Below are positions 17,550 to 26,358 of a stretch of DNA of 64,000 bases, piece by piece. The stretch spans positions 2,102,810 through 2,166,809 of the forward strand of contig NZ_WKJZ01000001.1 of assembly GCF_009763245.1 (NCBI RefSeq), given 5' to 3'. Below the pieces are notes generated by a model, which was not told the DNA's origin, searched no databases, and saw only the letters and a program-made list of their open reading frames with translations. A program made the translations under genes and the position numbers. Source of the stretch: Pseudomonas xionganensis (lineage in GTDB: Bacteria > Pseudomonadota > Gammaproteobacteria > Pseudomonadales > Pseudomonadaceae). Position 1 is the stretch's first letter. Each line of letters opens with the position of its first letter.

Positions 17550-17990
17550 TTAGAGCTGATTGCGCAGCGTGATTAGGCTTTCGCGCAGCTCGGCCAGACG
17601 CTCCAGGCTCAGGCCGCTCTTTTCCAGGATACAGGCGGGGATGCTCTGGGCCTGCTGCTGCAGGGCGCGGCCCTGCTCGGTGAGAAACAGCTGCACCACT
17701 CGCTCATCACTGCTGCTGCGCACACGCTGCAGCAGGCCTTCGCTTTCCAGGCGCTTGAGCAGGGGGGTGACCGAACCGGGGTCGGTGAGCAGGCGCGCGC
17801 TGAGTTCGCTGACGGTAATGCCGTCACCTTCCCACAGCACCAGCATCGCCAGGTACTGCGGGTAGGTCAGGCCCAGGGCCTGCAGCAGCGGCTTGTAGGC
17901 CTTGGTCATTTGCAGGGAGGTGGAGTGCAGGGCGAAGCACAGCTGGTTGCTGAGTAGCAGGGCGTCGCAGTGTGGCAGCGGGGTGGTCAT
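17550..17990 (-). CDS. ohrR: MarR-family organic peroxide sensor OhrR
   Basis: This 146-residue winged-helix regulator represses ohr until an organic hydroperoxide oxidises its sensing cysteine. C18 in SNQLCFALHS matches the reactive N-terminal cysteine of OhrR, and C120 in SIPACILEKSG matches the resolving cysteine of the two-Cys type known in Xanthomonas. The winged helix includes LTYPQYLAMLVLWEGDGITVSELSARL and the wing RSSSDERVVQLFLT. It is encoded upstream of ohr in the same direction with its own spacing, so both promoters are possible targets. Confidence 0.92.
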   Translation of the reverse strand: MTTPLPHCDALLLSNQLCFALHSTSLQMTKAYKPLLQALGLTYPQYLAMLVLWEGDGITVSELSARLLTDPGSVTPLLKRLESEGLLQRVRSSSDERVVQLFLTEQGRALQQQAQSIPACILEKSGLSLERLAELRESLITLRNQL

Positions 17991-18059
17991 GGGCTGGCCT
18001 TGAGTCGAGCGGTTAGCGCATAAGGTTAAAGCGCTAACAGACAGGGCGCCAATGGTTGT

Positions 18060-18713
18060 TTAGCCCAGGGCCTCTTCCAGCTTGCCCAGTCGCGCCTCCA
18101 GTTCGGCAATGCGTGCTTCCAGGGCCTGCAGGCGCTCTTCGCTGGCATTGGCGCTGTCACTGCGGGCGGCGGGTCTGCTGGCCAGCAGGCTGTGCAGGTC
18201 GGCCTCCTCACCGAGCAGGTGCATATAGCGCTCTTCACGCTGGCCGCTCTGGCGCTCCAGTTGCACGGCCAGGCCACGGGCGATCAGGCGTTCGAGCTGG
18301 TGCTGGACTTCCTCCACGTCCTCGAAATCGTGCATGCGGTTGCTGCGGGTCAGCAGTTCATTGAGGGTTTGCGGGCCGCGTAACAGCAGCAGGCCGAGCA
18401 GCACGGTCTGCGGCTTGACCAGTTCCAGCTGCTTGTCGCAGCGCTGCTCCCAGCGGTCGGCGCGGCTGCCCATCACCAGGCGCGCCAGACCGCGGCCTTC
18501 CAGGCTGCGCAGGTAGCGGCCGATCTCGCCGGTCTCCAGGCTCATCAGCGGCTCGCGGCTGGTCTTCTGGTTGCTGGCCAGTTGCAGGGCGTTGAGGGTC
18601 AGGGGGTAGCTTTCCGGGGTGGTCAGCTGCTTTTCGATCAGGCAGCCGAGCAGGCGTACCTCGATGGCATGCAGCGGGGTTTCGCCAACCAGGGGGGAGG
18701 GGCTATAGGGCAT
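18060..18713 (-). CDS. YceH family protein (DUF480)
   Basis: This 217-residue protein of unknown function matches the YceH/DUF480 family in length and motifs: [21 protein letters not shown] near the N-terminus, [20 protein letters not shown], and [20 protein letters not shown]. The fold in the family is two winged helices; here a C-terminal coiled coil ([20 protein letters not shown]) follows. ATG 18713 is chosen as the first start giving the family N-terminus; the ribosome site is weak. It runs in the same direction as the TetR gene upstream. Confidence 0.9.
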   Translation of the reverse strand: MPYSPSPLVGETPLHAIEVRLLGCLIEKQLTTPESYPLTLNALQLASNQKTSREPLMSLETGEIGRYLRSLEGRGLARLVMGSRADRWEQRCDKQLELVKPQTVLLGLLLLRGPQTLNELLTRSNRMHDFEDVEEVQHQLERLIARGLAVQLERQSGQREERYMHLLGEEADLHSLLASRPAARSDSANASEERLQALEARIAELEARLGKLEEALG

Positions 18714-18753
18714 GGGGTGTTCCAGGCAGTGGCAAGTGCCCTCTAGCCTAGCG

Positions 18754-19317
18754 CTATTGGCCCTGGGCCGACAGGTTCTGTTCCAGCAGATTGAGACTGG
18801 CATTCAGCACCTGCTGGCGGGTCTCGCTGCTGGCCAGCATGCGCGCCAGCAGTACCGCACCAAGGCACTGGGCGAGGATGGCCCAGGCCAGTTGCGGGTC
18901 TTCGAGGATTTCGGCCCAGGCCTGTTGCAATTGCACGATCCAGTCTTCGGCGCGTTGGCGCACGGCCAGGTCGGCCCGGGCGATTTCCGCACCGAGGGCG
19001 GGCAGGGCACAACCTTGCTGCGCCTGTTCGACATGGGCCAGGCTGAGGTAGGCGGCCAGGCAGCGCTTGAGTTTGTCGCGTCCGCCATCGCCCGAGCCCA
19101 GGCGTGCCAGGCTGTTGCTCAGCTCGCGTTCGAGCAGTGCGACGAACAGCGCGTCCTTGGAATCGAAATGGCTGTAGAAGGCCGCGCCGCTCAGGCCGAT
19201 GGCCTTCATCAGGGCGTCCACCCCGGTGGTGGCGAAGCCGCCCTGCTTGGCGATGGCGCCGCTGCTGGCCAGCAGCTTCTCGCGGGTGGCGGCCTTGTGT
19301 TCGGCGGAGTAGCGCAT
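18754..19317 (-). CDS. TetR-family regulator
   Basis: This 187-residue repressor has an N-terminal TetR helix-turn-helix ([48 protein letters not shown]) and a helical ligand domain with the TetR_C-type sequence [14 protein letters not shown]. It is divergent from the SDR gene at 19407, with tandem AACGxxCGTT boxes between the starts, so it probably controls that unit and itself. The ligand is unknown. The start at 19317 gives [13 protein letters not shown], the usual beginning of this subgroup. Confidence 0.88.
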   Translation of the reverse strand: MRYSAEHKAATREKLLASSGAIAKQGGFATTGVDALMKAIGLSGAAFYSHFDSKDALFVALLERELSNSLARLGSGDGGRDKLKRCLAAYLSLAHVEQAQQGCALPALGAEIARADLAVRQRAEDWIVQLQQAWAEILEDPQLAWAILAQCLGAVLLARMLASSETRQQVLNASLNLLEQNLSAQGQ

Positions 19318-19363
19318 AAGGGCTCCGGCTGAAAGTGTCTTGACGGTGGTTGGATCGTAGCAT

Positions 19364-19388
19364 AACGTTCGTTCACCTAACGATCGTT
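19364..19388. promoter_or_regulatory. Tandem TetR operator boxes
   Basis: AACGTTCGTT (19364-19373) and the perfect palindrome AACGATCGTT (19379-19388) are spaced 15 bp apart in the divergent tetR-SDR promoter region. The second box ends 18 bp before the SDR start. Confidence 0.65.
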
Positions 19389-19406
19389 TAGTTAACGAGG
19401 TGAGCC

Positions 19407-20144
19407 ATGACTGATGCAGGCAGGAAGAAGGTCGCACTGGTGATCGGTGCCGGTGATGCCACCGGCGGTGCCATTGCCCGCCGTTTTGCCCGCGAGGGCT
19501 ATGTGGCCTGTGTCACCCGGCGCAGTCTGGATAAGTTGCAGCCTTTGCTCGACAGCATTCGTGAGGCAGGAGGCGAGGCCCATGGTTTTGCCTCGGATGC
19601 GCGCAAGGAAGAGCAGGTGGCCGAGTTGGTGGAGCAGATTGAGCGGGATATCGGGCCGATCGAGGTGATGGTTTTCAATATCGGTGCCAACGTGCCCTGC
19701 AGCATCCTCGACGAAACCGCGCGCAAATACTTCAAGATCTGGGAGATGGCCTGCTTTGCCGGCTTTCTCACCAGTCAGGCGGTGGCCAAGCGCATGGTGG
19801 CTCGTGGTCGCGGCACCATCCTGTTTACCGGGGCCACCGCCGGGCTGCGCGGTGCGGCCGGGTTTGCTGCCTTCGCCGGGGCCAAGCACGGCATCCGCGC
19901 CCTGGCCCAGAGCATGGCGCGGGAACTGGGGCCGCTGAATGTGCATGTGGCCCATGTGGTGGTGGATGGCGCCATCGACACCGCCTTTATCCGCGATAAC
20001 TGGCCCGAGCAATACGCCCTGAAAGACCGCGACGGCATCCTCAACCCAGAGCATATTGCCGACAGCTACTGGTACCTGCACAGCCAACCCCGCGATGCCT
20101 GGACCTTCGAGCTGGACCTGCGGCCCTGGATGGAACGCTGGTAA
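19407..20144 (+). CDS. SDR-fold protein lacking the catalytic tyrosine
   Basis: This is a 245-residue Rossmann-fold protein with a variant glycine motif VIGAGDATGGAIARRF and an NIGAN segment in place of NNAG. The usual YxxxK is FAGAK (F156, K160), and the catalytic serine position reads LFTGATAG. It may therefore be a reductase with altered chemistry or a non-catalytic relative. It is the first gene of a unit controlled by the divergent TetR regulator and is followed 27 bp later by a DsbA-like isomerase. ATG 19407 has GAGGTGAGCC upstream. Confidence 0.85.
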   Translation: MTDAGRKKVALVIGAGDATGGAIARRFAREGYVACVTRRSLDKLQPLLDSIREAGGEAHGFASDARKEEQVAELVEQIERDIGPIEVMVFNIGANVPCSILDETARKYFKIWEMACFAGFLTSQAVAKRMVARGRGTILFTGATAGLRGAAGFAAFAGAKHGIRALAQSMARELGPLNVHVAHVVVDGAIDTAFIRDNWPEQYALKDRDGILNPEHIADSYWYLHSQPRDAWTFELDLRPWMERW

Positions 20145-20171
20145 ACCCCTGACCCATAAGTGAGTAGCACT

Positions 20172-20765
20172 ATGAGCAAGACTGTGGAGTTCTTCTTCGA
20201 TCTGGGTAGCCCGGCCTCCTATCTGGCCTATACCCAGCTGCCGGGCATCTGCCGCGAAAGTGGCGCCACCCTGGTCTACCGGCCCATGTTGCTGGGCGCG
20301 GTGTTCCAGGCCACCGGCAATGCCTCGCCGGCCATGATCCCGGCCAAGGGACGCTATATGCTGCGCGACCTGGCGCGCCATGCCGAACGCTACGGCGTGC
20401 CGATGCGCTTTAACCCGCATTTCCCCCTCAATACTCTGGGCCTGATGCGCCTGCTGGTGGCGGTGCAGTTGCACCAGCCGGAGCGCTTCGAGGCGGCCTT
20501 GCAGGCGCTCTACCAGGCCATCTGGGTCGATGGGCTGAACCTGGGTGAGCCGGCCAGGGTGGCCGAGGTGCTGGGGCAGGCGGGTTTCGACGCCGAGGCC
20601 CTGCTGGCGCAATGCGCCGAGCTGGCGGTCAAGGAGGCGCTCAAGGCGAGCAGCGAGGAAGCTGTGGCGCGCGGGGTGTTTGGTGCGCCGTCGACCTTTG
20701 TCGAAGGCGAGCTGTACTTCGGCCAGGACCGCTTGGACTTTGTTCGTGAGGCCCTGCGCCGTTGA
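20172..20765 (+). CDS. DsbA-like/2-hydroxychromene-2-carboxylate isomerase family protein
   Basis: This 197-residue thioredoxin-fold protein belongs to the HCCA isomerase/GST-kappa group. FFFDLGSPASYLAYTQL carries the conserved serine at position 13 that binds glutathione or the substrate, and the C-terminal GVFGAPSTFVEGELYFGQDRLDFV is typical. HCCA isomerases act in naphthalene degradation, but homologues outside such clusters have unknown substrates. ATG 20172 is preferred over GTG 20160 because AAGTGAG is correctly spaced. It follows the SDR-like gene, so both likely serve one glutathione-linked or xenobiotic function. Confidence 0.88.
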   Translation: MSKTVEFFFDLGSPASYLAYTQLPGICRESGATLVYRPMLLGAVFQATGNASPAMIPAKGRYMLRDLARHAERYGVPMRFNPHFPLNTLGLMRLLVAVQLHQPERFEAALQALYQAIWVDGLNLGEPARVAEVLGQAGFDAEALLAQCAELAVKEALKASSEEAVARGVFGAPSTFVEGELYFGQDRLDFVREALRR

Positions 20766-20779
20766 GGCGGATAGGGGCT

Positions 20780-20910
20780 TGCCCCTGATGGCGCCAAGGC
20801 TTATCCGGGCTACCCATCATCTGCTGTAGCCCGGACAAGCTCAGCGCAGTCCGGGTAGGGATGGCCTGAATAGCACGTTTATTGGCGGATGGCTGCGGCC
20901 ATCCGCCCTA
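20780..20910. repeat. Intergenic palindromic repeats
   Basis: The gap holds GCTTATCCGGGCTAC facing GTAGCCCGGACAAGCTCAGC with GTCCGGG, and then GGCGGATGGCTGCGGCCATCCGCC (about 20884-20907). These are common pseudomonad intergenic types. No gene is seen. Confidence 0.55.
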
Positions 20911-20926
20911 CCTGATGCGCCTGGAT

Positions 20927-21175
20927 CTAATGCCAGCTACGGCCATGATCCAGCTTTTGATCCACCAGCCATTTACCGTGGGCCAGGGAGGCATGCTGGG
21001 CCTTTTCCAGGTCGGCGAGGAAGGCGCATTCCAGGGGCAGGGCCAGGCGCCTGCTGGTGTGGCCGTCCGGGTCGGTAATATGGCAGCCGCCGGCCCAGGG
21101 AGTGGGGATGCCGGGGTGTTCCATGATATCGGTGCTGATGCTGTGGTCGCGATGGGTGCAGTGCAGAGTGGTCAT
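20927..21175 (-). CDS. Small conserved-looking hypothetical protein
   Basis: This 82-residue protein begins MTTLHCTHRDHSISTDIMEHPG and contains WAGGCHITDPDGHTSRRLALPL. I do not recognise a domain. His and Cys residues are frequent in the first half, which could bind a metal, but this is speculative. A strong GGAGGG ribosome site stands 8 bp before ATG 21175, and codon use matches the neighbours, so I take it as real. It stands alone. Confidence 0.65.
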   Translation of the reverse strand: MTTLHCTHRDHSISTDIMEHPGIPTPWAGGCHITDPDGHTSRRLALPLECAFLADLEKAQHASLAHGKWLVDQKLDHGRSWH

Positions 21176-21308
21176 GGGGTGGCCCTCCAGTTGAGGCTGG
21201 GGTGAGGCTTGGCATACCGCCGTAGCTGCCTAAGTCAGACCAGCCGGGTGTGGCTTCTTCAACCATAGCCCAGCTGGCAGGCAGTGGTGTATGGCCCGAC
21301 AAACGTAC

Positions 21309-21330
21309 AGGGCCGGCATAGGCCGGCCCT
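21309..21330 (-). terminator. Hairpin after the SDR gene
   Basis: AGGGCCGGC-atag-GCCGGCCCT begins 18 bp beyond the stop of the minus-strand SDR gene. The T tract is poor, so it is a weak intrinsic terminator or an mRNA-stabilising hairpin. Confidence 0.5.
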
Positions 21331-21347
21331 GCAGTGGGTAGCCAGGA

Positions 21348-22235
21348 TCAGCCCTGCTCGCCCAGTTGCTCGACTTTTGCCTTGGGTTTGGGCGCAAAAC
21401 GTGCGGCCAGGCCCATGGAAAAGGTCACCAGGCGCTGGTAGAAGGCCGGCCAGAGGCGCTGCATGCCATCCAGGGCATAGGCGTCCGGGCCGATCAGGAT
21501 GCGCCGCTTGTTGCCCAGCACACCATTGATGATCACCTGGGCCGCCTTCTCCGGGGTGGTGCGCAGCAACTGGTCATTGAACTGCTGGCGCGCCTGTTCG
21601 GCGGCCTGGCCGGTGACCCTGGCCAGGCTGTCATTCATGCGTGCAGTCTTGGCGATATTGGTCTTGATTCCGCCGGGGTGCACGCAGCTGGCGGAAACGC
21701 CGCAGTCGGCCATATCCAGTTCCTGACGCAGCGACTCGGTAAAGCCGCGCACGGCGAACTTGCTGGCGTTGTAGGCACTCATGCCCGGCTGGGCAAACAG
21801 GCCGAAGACGCTGGAGACATTGACGATATGGCCCTGGCCGCTGGCCTTGATATGCGGCAGAAAGGCCTTGGTGCCGTTGACCACACCCCAGAAGTTGATC
21901 GCCATGATCCACTCGTAGTCGGCGTAGTCATTGCCTTCCACCGTGCCGCCCTGGGCGACGCCGGCGTTATTGAAGATGGCGTTGACCCGGCCATGCTCGG
22001 CCACCACCTGCTCGGCCCAGGCGTGCACCGCCTCGCGGTCGGCGACATTGACCACTGCTTCGCTGACCTGCACCCCCAGCTTGCGCGCCTGGGCCGCCGT
22101 CTCGGCCAGACCCTCGGCGTTCACGTCCGACAGTGCCAGCTGGCAACCCTGGCGCGCCAGGCCGTAGGCCAGGGCGCGGCCGATGCCGGAACCGGCGCCG
22201 GTGATGGCGGCTACCTTGTTTTCAAAAGACTTCAT
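21348..22235 (-). CDS. Short-chain dehydrogenase/reductase
   Basis: This is a classical SDR of 295 residues: glycine motif TGAGSGIGRALAYGL, NNAGVAQGG, catalytic Ser in IVNVSSVFGLFAQ, YNASK (YxxxK) and HPGGIKTNIAKTAR. The C-terminal extension (about 45 residues, ending in Lys-rich KPKAKVEQLGEQG) is longer than a minimal SDR. Its ATG overlaps the stop of the upstream monooxygenase gene (ATGA) and has AGGAGGTGAACG as ribosome site, so the two proteins are coupled. It could oxidise or reduce an alcohol or ketone linked to the monooxygenase. Confidence 0.93.
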   Translation of the reverse strand: MKSFENKVAAITGAGSGIGRALAYGLARQGCQLALSDVNAEGLAETAAQARKLGVQVSEAVVNVADREAVHAWAEQVVAEHGRVNAIFNNAGVAQGGTVEGNDYADYEWIMAINFWGVVNGTKAFLPHIKASGQGHIVNVSSVFGLFAQPGMSAYNASKFAVRGFTESLRQELDMADCGVSASCVHPGGIKTNIAKTARMNDSLARVTGQAAEQARQQFNDQLLRTTPEKAAQVIINGVLGNKRRILIGPDAYALDGMQRLWPAFYQRLVTFSMGLAARFAPKPKAKVEQLGEQG

Positions 22236-23785
22236 GCGTTCACCTCCTGGGCGCTGAACTGCAGGGCGTTGCTTTGCGCCGGATGGGCGGCCTGCCGGCG
22301 ACTGAAGTGATAGGCGGCCGGGTCGAAGTTGCGCGTCAGCAGGCGGAAGCGCCAAGTGAAACCGGGCCAGACCGTGCAGTTGCGCCCGCTCACCGGGTGC
22401 AGGTACCAGCTCTTGCAGCCGCCGGCATTCCATACGGTGTTGCCCAGGCTGCCCTGCAGCTTGCCGTTGAACTGGTCCTGCACCGTCTGCTTGACCTCCA
22501 GGCTTTGCAGTTGCTGCTGTTCAACCAGCTTCAGCGCGCCGAGCACATAGTGGATCTGCGATTCAATCATATAGACCATGGAGTTGTGCCCCAGGCCGGT
22601 GTTCGGGCCCATGAGGAAGAACAGGTTGGGGAAGCCGGCGGTGAGGGTGCCCTTGTAGGCCTGGGGGCCTTCCGGCCAGGTGTCGAGCAGGTCGACGCCG
22701 CCACGGCCGAACACCACGCCGCGCGGCAGGGGGTCGCTGGGGGTAAAGCCGGTGCCGAAGATGATGGCATCCACCTCGCGCTCCTGACCGTCGACGCTGC
22801 GGATGCTGCCGGCGCGGATTTCGGCGATGCCGTCGGTGATCAGGTCGACGTTGGCCTGGGTCAGGGCCGGGTAGTAGTCGTTGCTGATCAGCACCCGCTT
22901 GCAGCCCATCAGGTAGTCCGGGGTGACCTTGGCGCGCAGCACCGGGTCCTTGATCTGCTTGTTGATGTACCACTTGCCGACCTTCTGCGCGAGGGTCATC
23001 ACCTTGGGCAGCATGGCAAAGCCGATCACCCGGCTTTCCAGCAGGGCATAGATGGCGCCGCGCCAAAGCTTTTGCAGCAGCGGGAAGCGCTGGAAGCGGT
23101 TGCGCTCGCGCTCGCTGATGGCGCGGTCCGGCTTGGGCATGATCCAGGGCGCGGTGCGCTGGTACAGATCGAGGCGCGCCACCTGCTTCTGGATCTGTGG
23201 CACGAACTGGATGGCCGAGGCGCCGGTGCCGATCACCGCCACGCGCTTGCCGGCGAGGTCGTAGTCATGGTCCCACTGCTGGGAGTGGAACACCTTGCCC
23301 TTGAATTTCTCCAAACCCTTGAGCGTGGGAATCGAGGGGGTGGACAGGGCACCCATGCCGGATACCACGAACTGGGCGCTGTAGCGGTTGCCGGCGGCGT
23401 CCTCGATCTGCCACAGCTCCTGGCTTTCATCCCAGGCCATGCGGGCGATTTCGCAGCCGAGCAGGGTGTGGTTCTGCAGGCGGTACTTTTCCCAGCAGCC
23501 TTCCAGGTAGCCCTTGATCTCGGCCTGCTGGGCGAACATGCGCGTCCAGTTCGGGTTGGGCGCAAAGGAGAAGGAATACAGGTGCGATTGCACGTCGCAG
23601 GCGCAGCCTGGGTAGTTGTTGACCCGCCAGGTGCCGCCGACGCCGGCTTCCTTCTCGAACATCAGGAAGTCGTGTTCGCCTTCCTGCTTGAGGCGGATGG
23701 CCATGCCCAGGCCGGAAAAACCGCTGCCGATAATGGCAACCTTGCAGTGGCGCACAGCACCAGGGGGAGAGACGGGGGCGTTCAT
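22232..23785 (-). CDS. Flavin-containing Baeyer-Villiger-type monooxygenase
   Basis: This 517-residue enzyme has an N-terminal FAD motif VAIIGSGFSGLGMAIRL, the GGTWRVNNYPGCACDVQSHLY segment, and a second NADP motif VAVIGTGASAIQF. The Baeyer-Villiger fingerprint FxGxxxHxxxWD is complete at 161-172 (F161, G163, H167, W171, D172). Such enzymes insert oxygen next to a ketone or oxidise heteroatoms using NADPH. ATG 23785 has CAGGAGCC upstream; the longer frame to 23881 reads through the operators. It is co-transcribed with the downstream SDR and divergent from a TetR regulator. A role in lipid or hydrocarbon-ketone oxidation is inference. Confidence 0.93.
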   Translation of the reverse strand: MNAPVSPPGAVRHCKVAIIGSGFSGLGMAIRLKQEGEHDFLMFEKEAGVGGTWRVNNYPGCACDVQSHLYSFSFAPNPNWTRMFAQQAEIKGYLEGCWEKYRLQNHTLLGCEIARMAWDESQELWQIEDAAGNRYSAQFVVSGMGALSTPSIPTLKGLEKFKGKVFHSQQWDHDYDLAGKRVAVIGTGASAIQFVPQIQKQVARLDLYQRTAPWIMPKPDRAISERERNRFQRFPLLQKLWRGAIYALLESRVIGFAMLPKVMTLAQKVGKWYINKQIKDPVLRAKVTPDYLMGCKRVLISNDYYPALTQANVDLITDGIAEIRAGSIRSVDGQEREVDAIIFGTGFTPSDPLPRGVVFGRGGVDLLDTWPEGPQAYKGTLTAGFPNLFFLMGPNTGLGHNSMVYMIESQIHYVLGALKLVEQQQLQSLEVKQTVQDQFNGKLQGSLGNTVWNAGGCKSWYLHPVSGRNCTVWPGFTWRFRLLTRNFDPAAYHFSRRQAAHPAQSNALQFSAQEVNA

Positions 23786-23815
23786 GGCCAGGCTCCTGTT
23801 ATGGTTATTGTTGGC

Positions 23816-23851
23816 GTATACAGCTGTATACCAATGTAGACAACTGTATAC
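23816..23851. promoter_or_regulatory. Two tandem 16-bp palindromic operators
   Basis: GTATACAGCTGTATAC (23816-23831) is a perfect palindrome, and GTAGACAACTGTATAC (23836-23851) is the same box with two mismatched positions. Their centres are 20 bp apart, about two helical turns. They lie between the monooxygenase and TetR starts and are most simply the TetR operators. Confidence 0.75.
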
Positions 23852-23899
23852 TCGCCAGCAATAACGCTTACCACCAGCCAACTTTTAGCTAGGGCAACC

Positions 23900-24622
23900 A
23901 TGTACAGCGATACGGATGAGCAGCCGCAGGGCGCGGATAAGAGTGTCGAGGCCCCAGGCAAGCGCCTGCTGCTGGATGCAGCGTTACGTCTTACCTCAAC
24001 CAGCCGCAGCCTGAGCAGCCTGGGCCTGCGCGAGCTGGCGCGGGAGGCGGGGCTCAACCCCAATACCTTCTATCGTCATTTCAAGGATGTGGAAGACCTC
24101 GGCCTGACCGTGATCCGGCAGATTTCCAGCCAGCTACGCCAGCCCCTGCGCGACCTGCGCCGCGAGGCGGCCGAGCGTGCGGTGCAAGGCGGGGGCACGG
24201 CGGCCGCGCAGCTGTTCGGCATCGACCTGGCCCGGGGGCGGCGGGTCTGCCATGAAACCGTGCAGCTGTTTTTTGATTTCGTCGCCGCCAACGCCGAGTC
24301 CTTTATCCTCGGCGTGCGCGAGCTGCACGGCGCCTCGCCGGTGCTGCGCAGTGCCCTGCAGGAGGTGATGGACGGGTTTGCCGAGGACATGGCCGAGGAC
24401 ATCATCGCCTTCAAGCTGCTCCCGGAGATGGTCGCCCCGGCGGTGGTGCGCCAGCTCTCCGGGTTGATCAGCCGCAGCCTGTTCCAGCAGTCCCTGGACT
24501 ATATCGGCCAGCCCGAGCGGCGCGGCGCTATCGTTGCCCTGGCCGAGGAGCAGATCGTCATGCTGTTCGCCGGTGCCAGTCTGTTGCAGGGGTTGGGTCA
24601 ATTGCAGTTGCCTGTTGAGTAG
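23900..24622 (+). CDS. TetR/FabR-like regulator
   Basis: This 240-residue regulator has a TetR-type helix-turn-helix, KRLLLDAALRLTSTSRSLSS followed by LGLRELAREAGLNPNTFYRHFKD, which resembles FabR/DesT-type regulators of fatty-acid genes. The C-terminal ligand domain is helical. It is divergent from the monooxygenase-SDR operon, and the two palindromes between them are suitable operators for a TetR dimer pair. The effector is unknown; an acyl compound is a guess from the FabR similarity. ATG 23900 is preceded by AGGG. Confidence 0.88.
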   Translation: MYSDTDEQPQGADKSVEAPGKRLLLDAALRLTSTSRSLSSLGLRELAREAGLNPNTFYRHFKDVEDLGLTVIRQISSQLRQPLRDLRREAAERAVQGGGTAAAQLFGIDLARGRRVCHETVQLFFDFVAANAESFILGVRELHGASPVLRSALQEVMDGFAEDMAEDIIAFKLLPEMVAPAVVRQLSGLISRSLFQQSLDYIGQPERRGAIVALAEEQIVMLFAGASLLQGLGQLQLPVE

Positions 24623-24735
24623 CGAGTACCCACTGCTGAGGGAAATCAATATCGGGGTCATCTGGCCGCGTTATTCTTTAGCGGCATAATGCTTGCCTGC
24701 TTTTTCCTTGCCATGCCCGCCGATAAGGACCCGCT

Positions 24736-26286
24736 ATGATCGAAGCCACCTGGATTGCCTTTGCCTTTGTGATGGGGCTGGTGGCGCGGGGTATCGGCTT
24801 GCCGCCGCTGGTGGGTTATCTGGCTGCTGGATTTGCCTTGGCCGGCCTGGGTGATTATATAGGCGTCGGTCCCCGTGACAGTGTGGCGCTGGAGCATATT
24901 GCTCATCTGGGCGTGCTGCTGTTGCTGTTTACCGTGGGCCTCAAGCTGAAGATCGGCAACCTGTTGCGGCGTGAGGTGATTGGCGGCGGCCTGCTGCATT
25001 TCGCCATTTCCAGCCTGATTTTCCTGCCGGCGATCATGCTGATCCTTGACCTGCCCTGGCAGCAGGGCCTGCTGCTGGCCATTGCCCTGTCGTTTTCCAG
25101 CACCGTACTGGCGGCCAAGGTGCTGGAAGGCAAGCGCGAGCTGCGCGCCTTTCACGGTCGGGTGGCGATTGGTGTGCTGATCATCCAGGACCTGATCGCC
25201 CTGGTGGTGATGAGCCTGGCCAGCGGCAAGGTGCCCTCGGCCTGGGCCTTGTTGCTGTTCGGCCTGCCGCTGTTGCGCCCGTTGTTGTTCCGTCTGCTGG
25301 ATGTCAGCGGCCACGAGGAGCTGATGGTGCTGCTGGGGTTGCTGCTGGCCCTGGTGGTGGGCGGCTATGGTTTCGAGCAGCTGGGCCTGAGCTCCGAGCT
25401 GGGGGCCCTGGCCTTTGGTGCCATGCTGGCCAAGCACAAGCGCGCCACCGAACTGTCGAACTCGCTGTGGAGCATCAAGGAAGTCTTTCTGGTGGGCTTC
25501 TTTCTGCAGATCGGCATCGGTGGCTTGCCGGATCTGCACGCCATGCTGTTCGCCCTGTCCATGGCGGTGTTGCTGCCGCTCAAGGGCGCCCTGTTCTTCT
25601 TCCTGTTCCTGCTGTTCCGCCTGCGCGCGCGCAGCGCCTTTCTCGCCGGGGTCAGCCTGACCAACTACAGCGAGTTCGGCCTGATCGTGGCCAGTGTGGT
25701 GCTGCCGCAATGGATCATTCCCCTGGCCATTACCGTGGCCCTGTCCTTTGTCATTTCCGCGCCGCTCAATCGCATCGCTCACCCGCTCTACGAGCGCCTG
25801 GCGCGGCGTCTGATTCCCCTGGAGCGGGATATTCGCCACCCCGATGAGCAGCCGGTGTCCCTGGGCGATGCGCAGATTCTGGTGATGGGCATGGGGCGTA
25901 CCGGTCGGGCGGCCTATGACCATCTGCAGGAAAAGGGTTTTCTCACGGTGGGCCTGGATTCGGACCCGGTGGTGATCGAACAGAGCAATAAAGTAGGGCG
26001 ACGGGTGCTGTTTGCCGACGGTGAAGACCAGATGTTCTGGCAGCACCTGCAGATGCCCAGTATCCAGGCGGTGATCCTGGCTCTGAACGATGAGGAGGCC
26101 AAGGTCATCTCCACCCAGAAGCTGCGTGAGCGGGGCTTTACCGGGCTGATTGTGTCCCATGCGCTGTACGAGGACATTGCCCGACGCATCCAAGAGGCTG
26201 GCGCCGACCGTACCTACCTGACCATGAGCGAGGCGGGCACCGGCCTGGCCGAGCATGTGGCCAGGGGGCTGCAGGAGCGTGGCTAG
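24736..26286 (+). CDS. CPA2 cation:proton antiporter with RCK_N domain (Kef type)
   Basis: This inner-membrane protein of 516 residues has about 12 hydrophobic segments of the Na+/H+ exchanger (CPA2) fold in residues 1-360, including the conserved GVLLLLFTVGLKL region and the VLIIQDLIAL motif with the essential Asp. A soluble RCK_N/TrkA-N domain follows (QILVMGMGRTGRAAYDHLQ), which binds nucleotide and gates transport. Such systems exchange K+ or Na+ for H+. No ancillary KefF/G-type gene is adjacent, so it is closer to YbaL-type than to glutathione-gated KefB/C. A strong terminator follows. Confidence 0.9.
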   Translation: MIEATWIAFAFVMGLVARGIGLPPLVGYLAAGFALAGLGDYIGVGPRDSVALEHIAHLGVLLLLFTVGLKLKIGNLLRREVIGGGLLHFAISSLIFLPAIMLILDLPWQQGLLLAIALSFSSTVLAAKVLEGKRELRAFHGRVAIGVLIIQDLIALVVMSLASGKVPSAWALLLFGLPLLRPLLFRLLDVSGHEELMVLLGLLLALVVGGYGFEQLGLSSELGALAFGAMLAKHKRATELSNSLWSIKEVFLVGFFLQIGIGGLPDLHAMLFALSMAVLLPLKGALFFFLFLLFRLRARSAFLAGVSLTNYSEFGLIVASVVLPQWIIPLAITVALSFVISAPLNRIAHPLYERLARRLIPLERDIRHPDEQPVSLGDAQILVMGMGRTGRAAYDHLQEKGFLTVGLDSDPVVIEQSNKVGRRVLFADGEDQMFWQHLQMPSIQAVILALNDEEAKVISTQKLRERGFTGLIVSHALYEDIARRIQEAGADRTYLTMSEAGTGLAEHVARGLQERG

Positions 26287-26308
26287 AAACTGAAGAGGAT
26301 GCACACAA

Positions 26309-26347
26309 AGATGCCGCTTACCAGGGCCCGGTAAGCGGCATCTTTTT
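26309..26347. terminator. Bidirectional intrinsic terminator
   Basis: AGATGCCGCTTACC (26309-26322) and GGTAAGCGGCATCT (26330-26343) form a perfect 14-bp stem with a 7-nt loop, followed by a T run. It lies between the convergent antiporter and PF10118 genes. Confidence 0.9.
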
Positions 26348-26358
26348 ATGGCGTGGAC

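Noticed and set aside
24658..26304. A 548-codon minus-strand frame rich in Gln/His over the antiporter gene
   Set aside because: It has no domain or start signal and mirrors the antiporter's codon bias.
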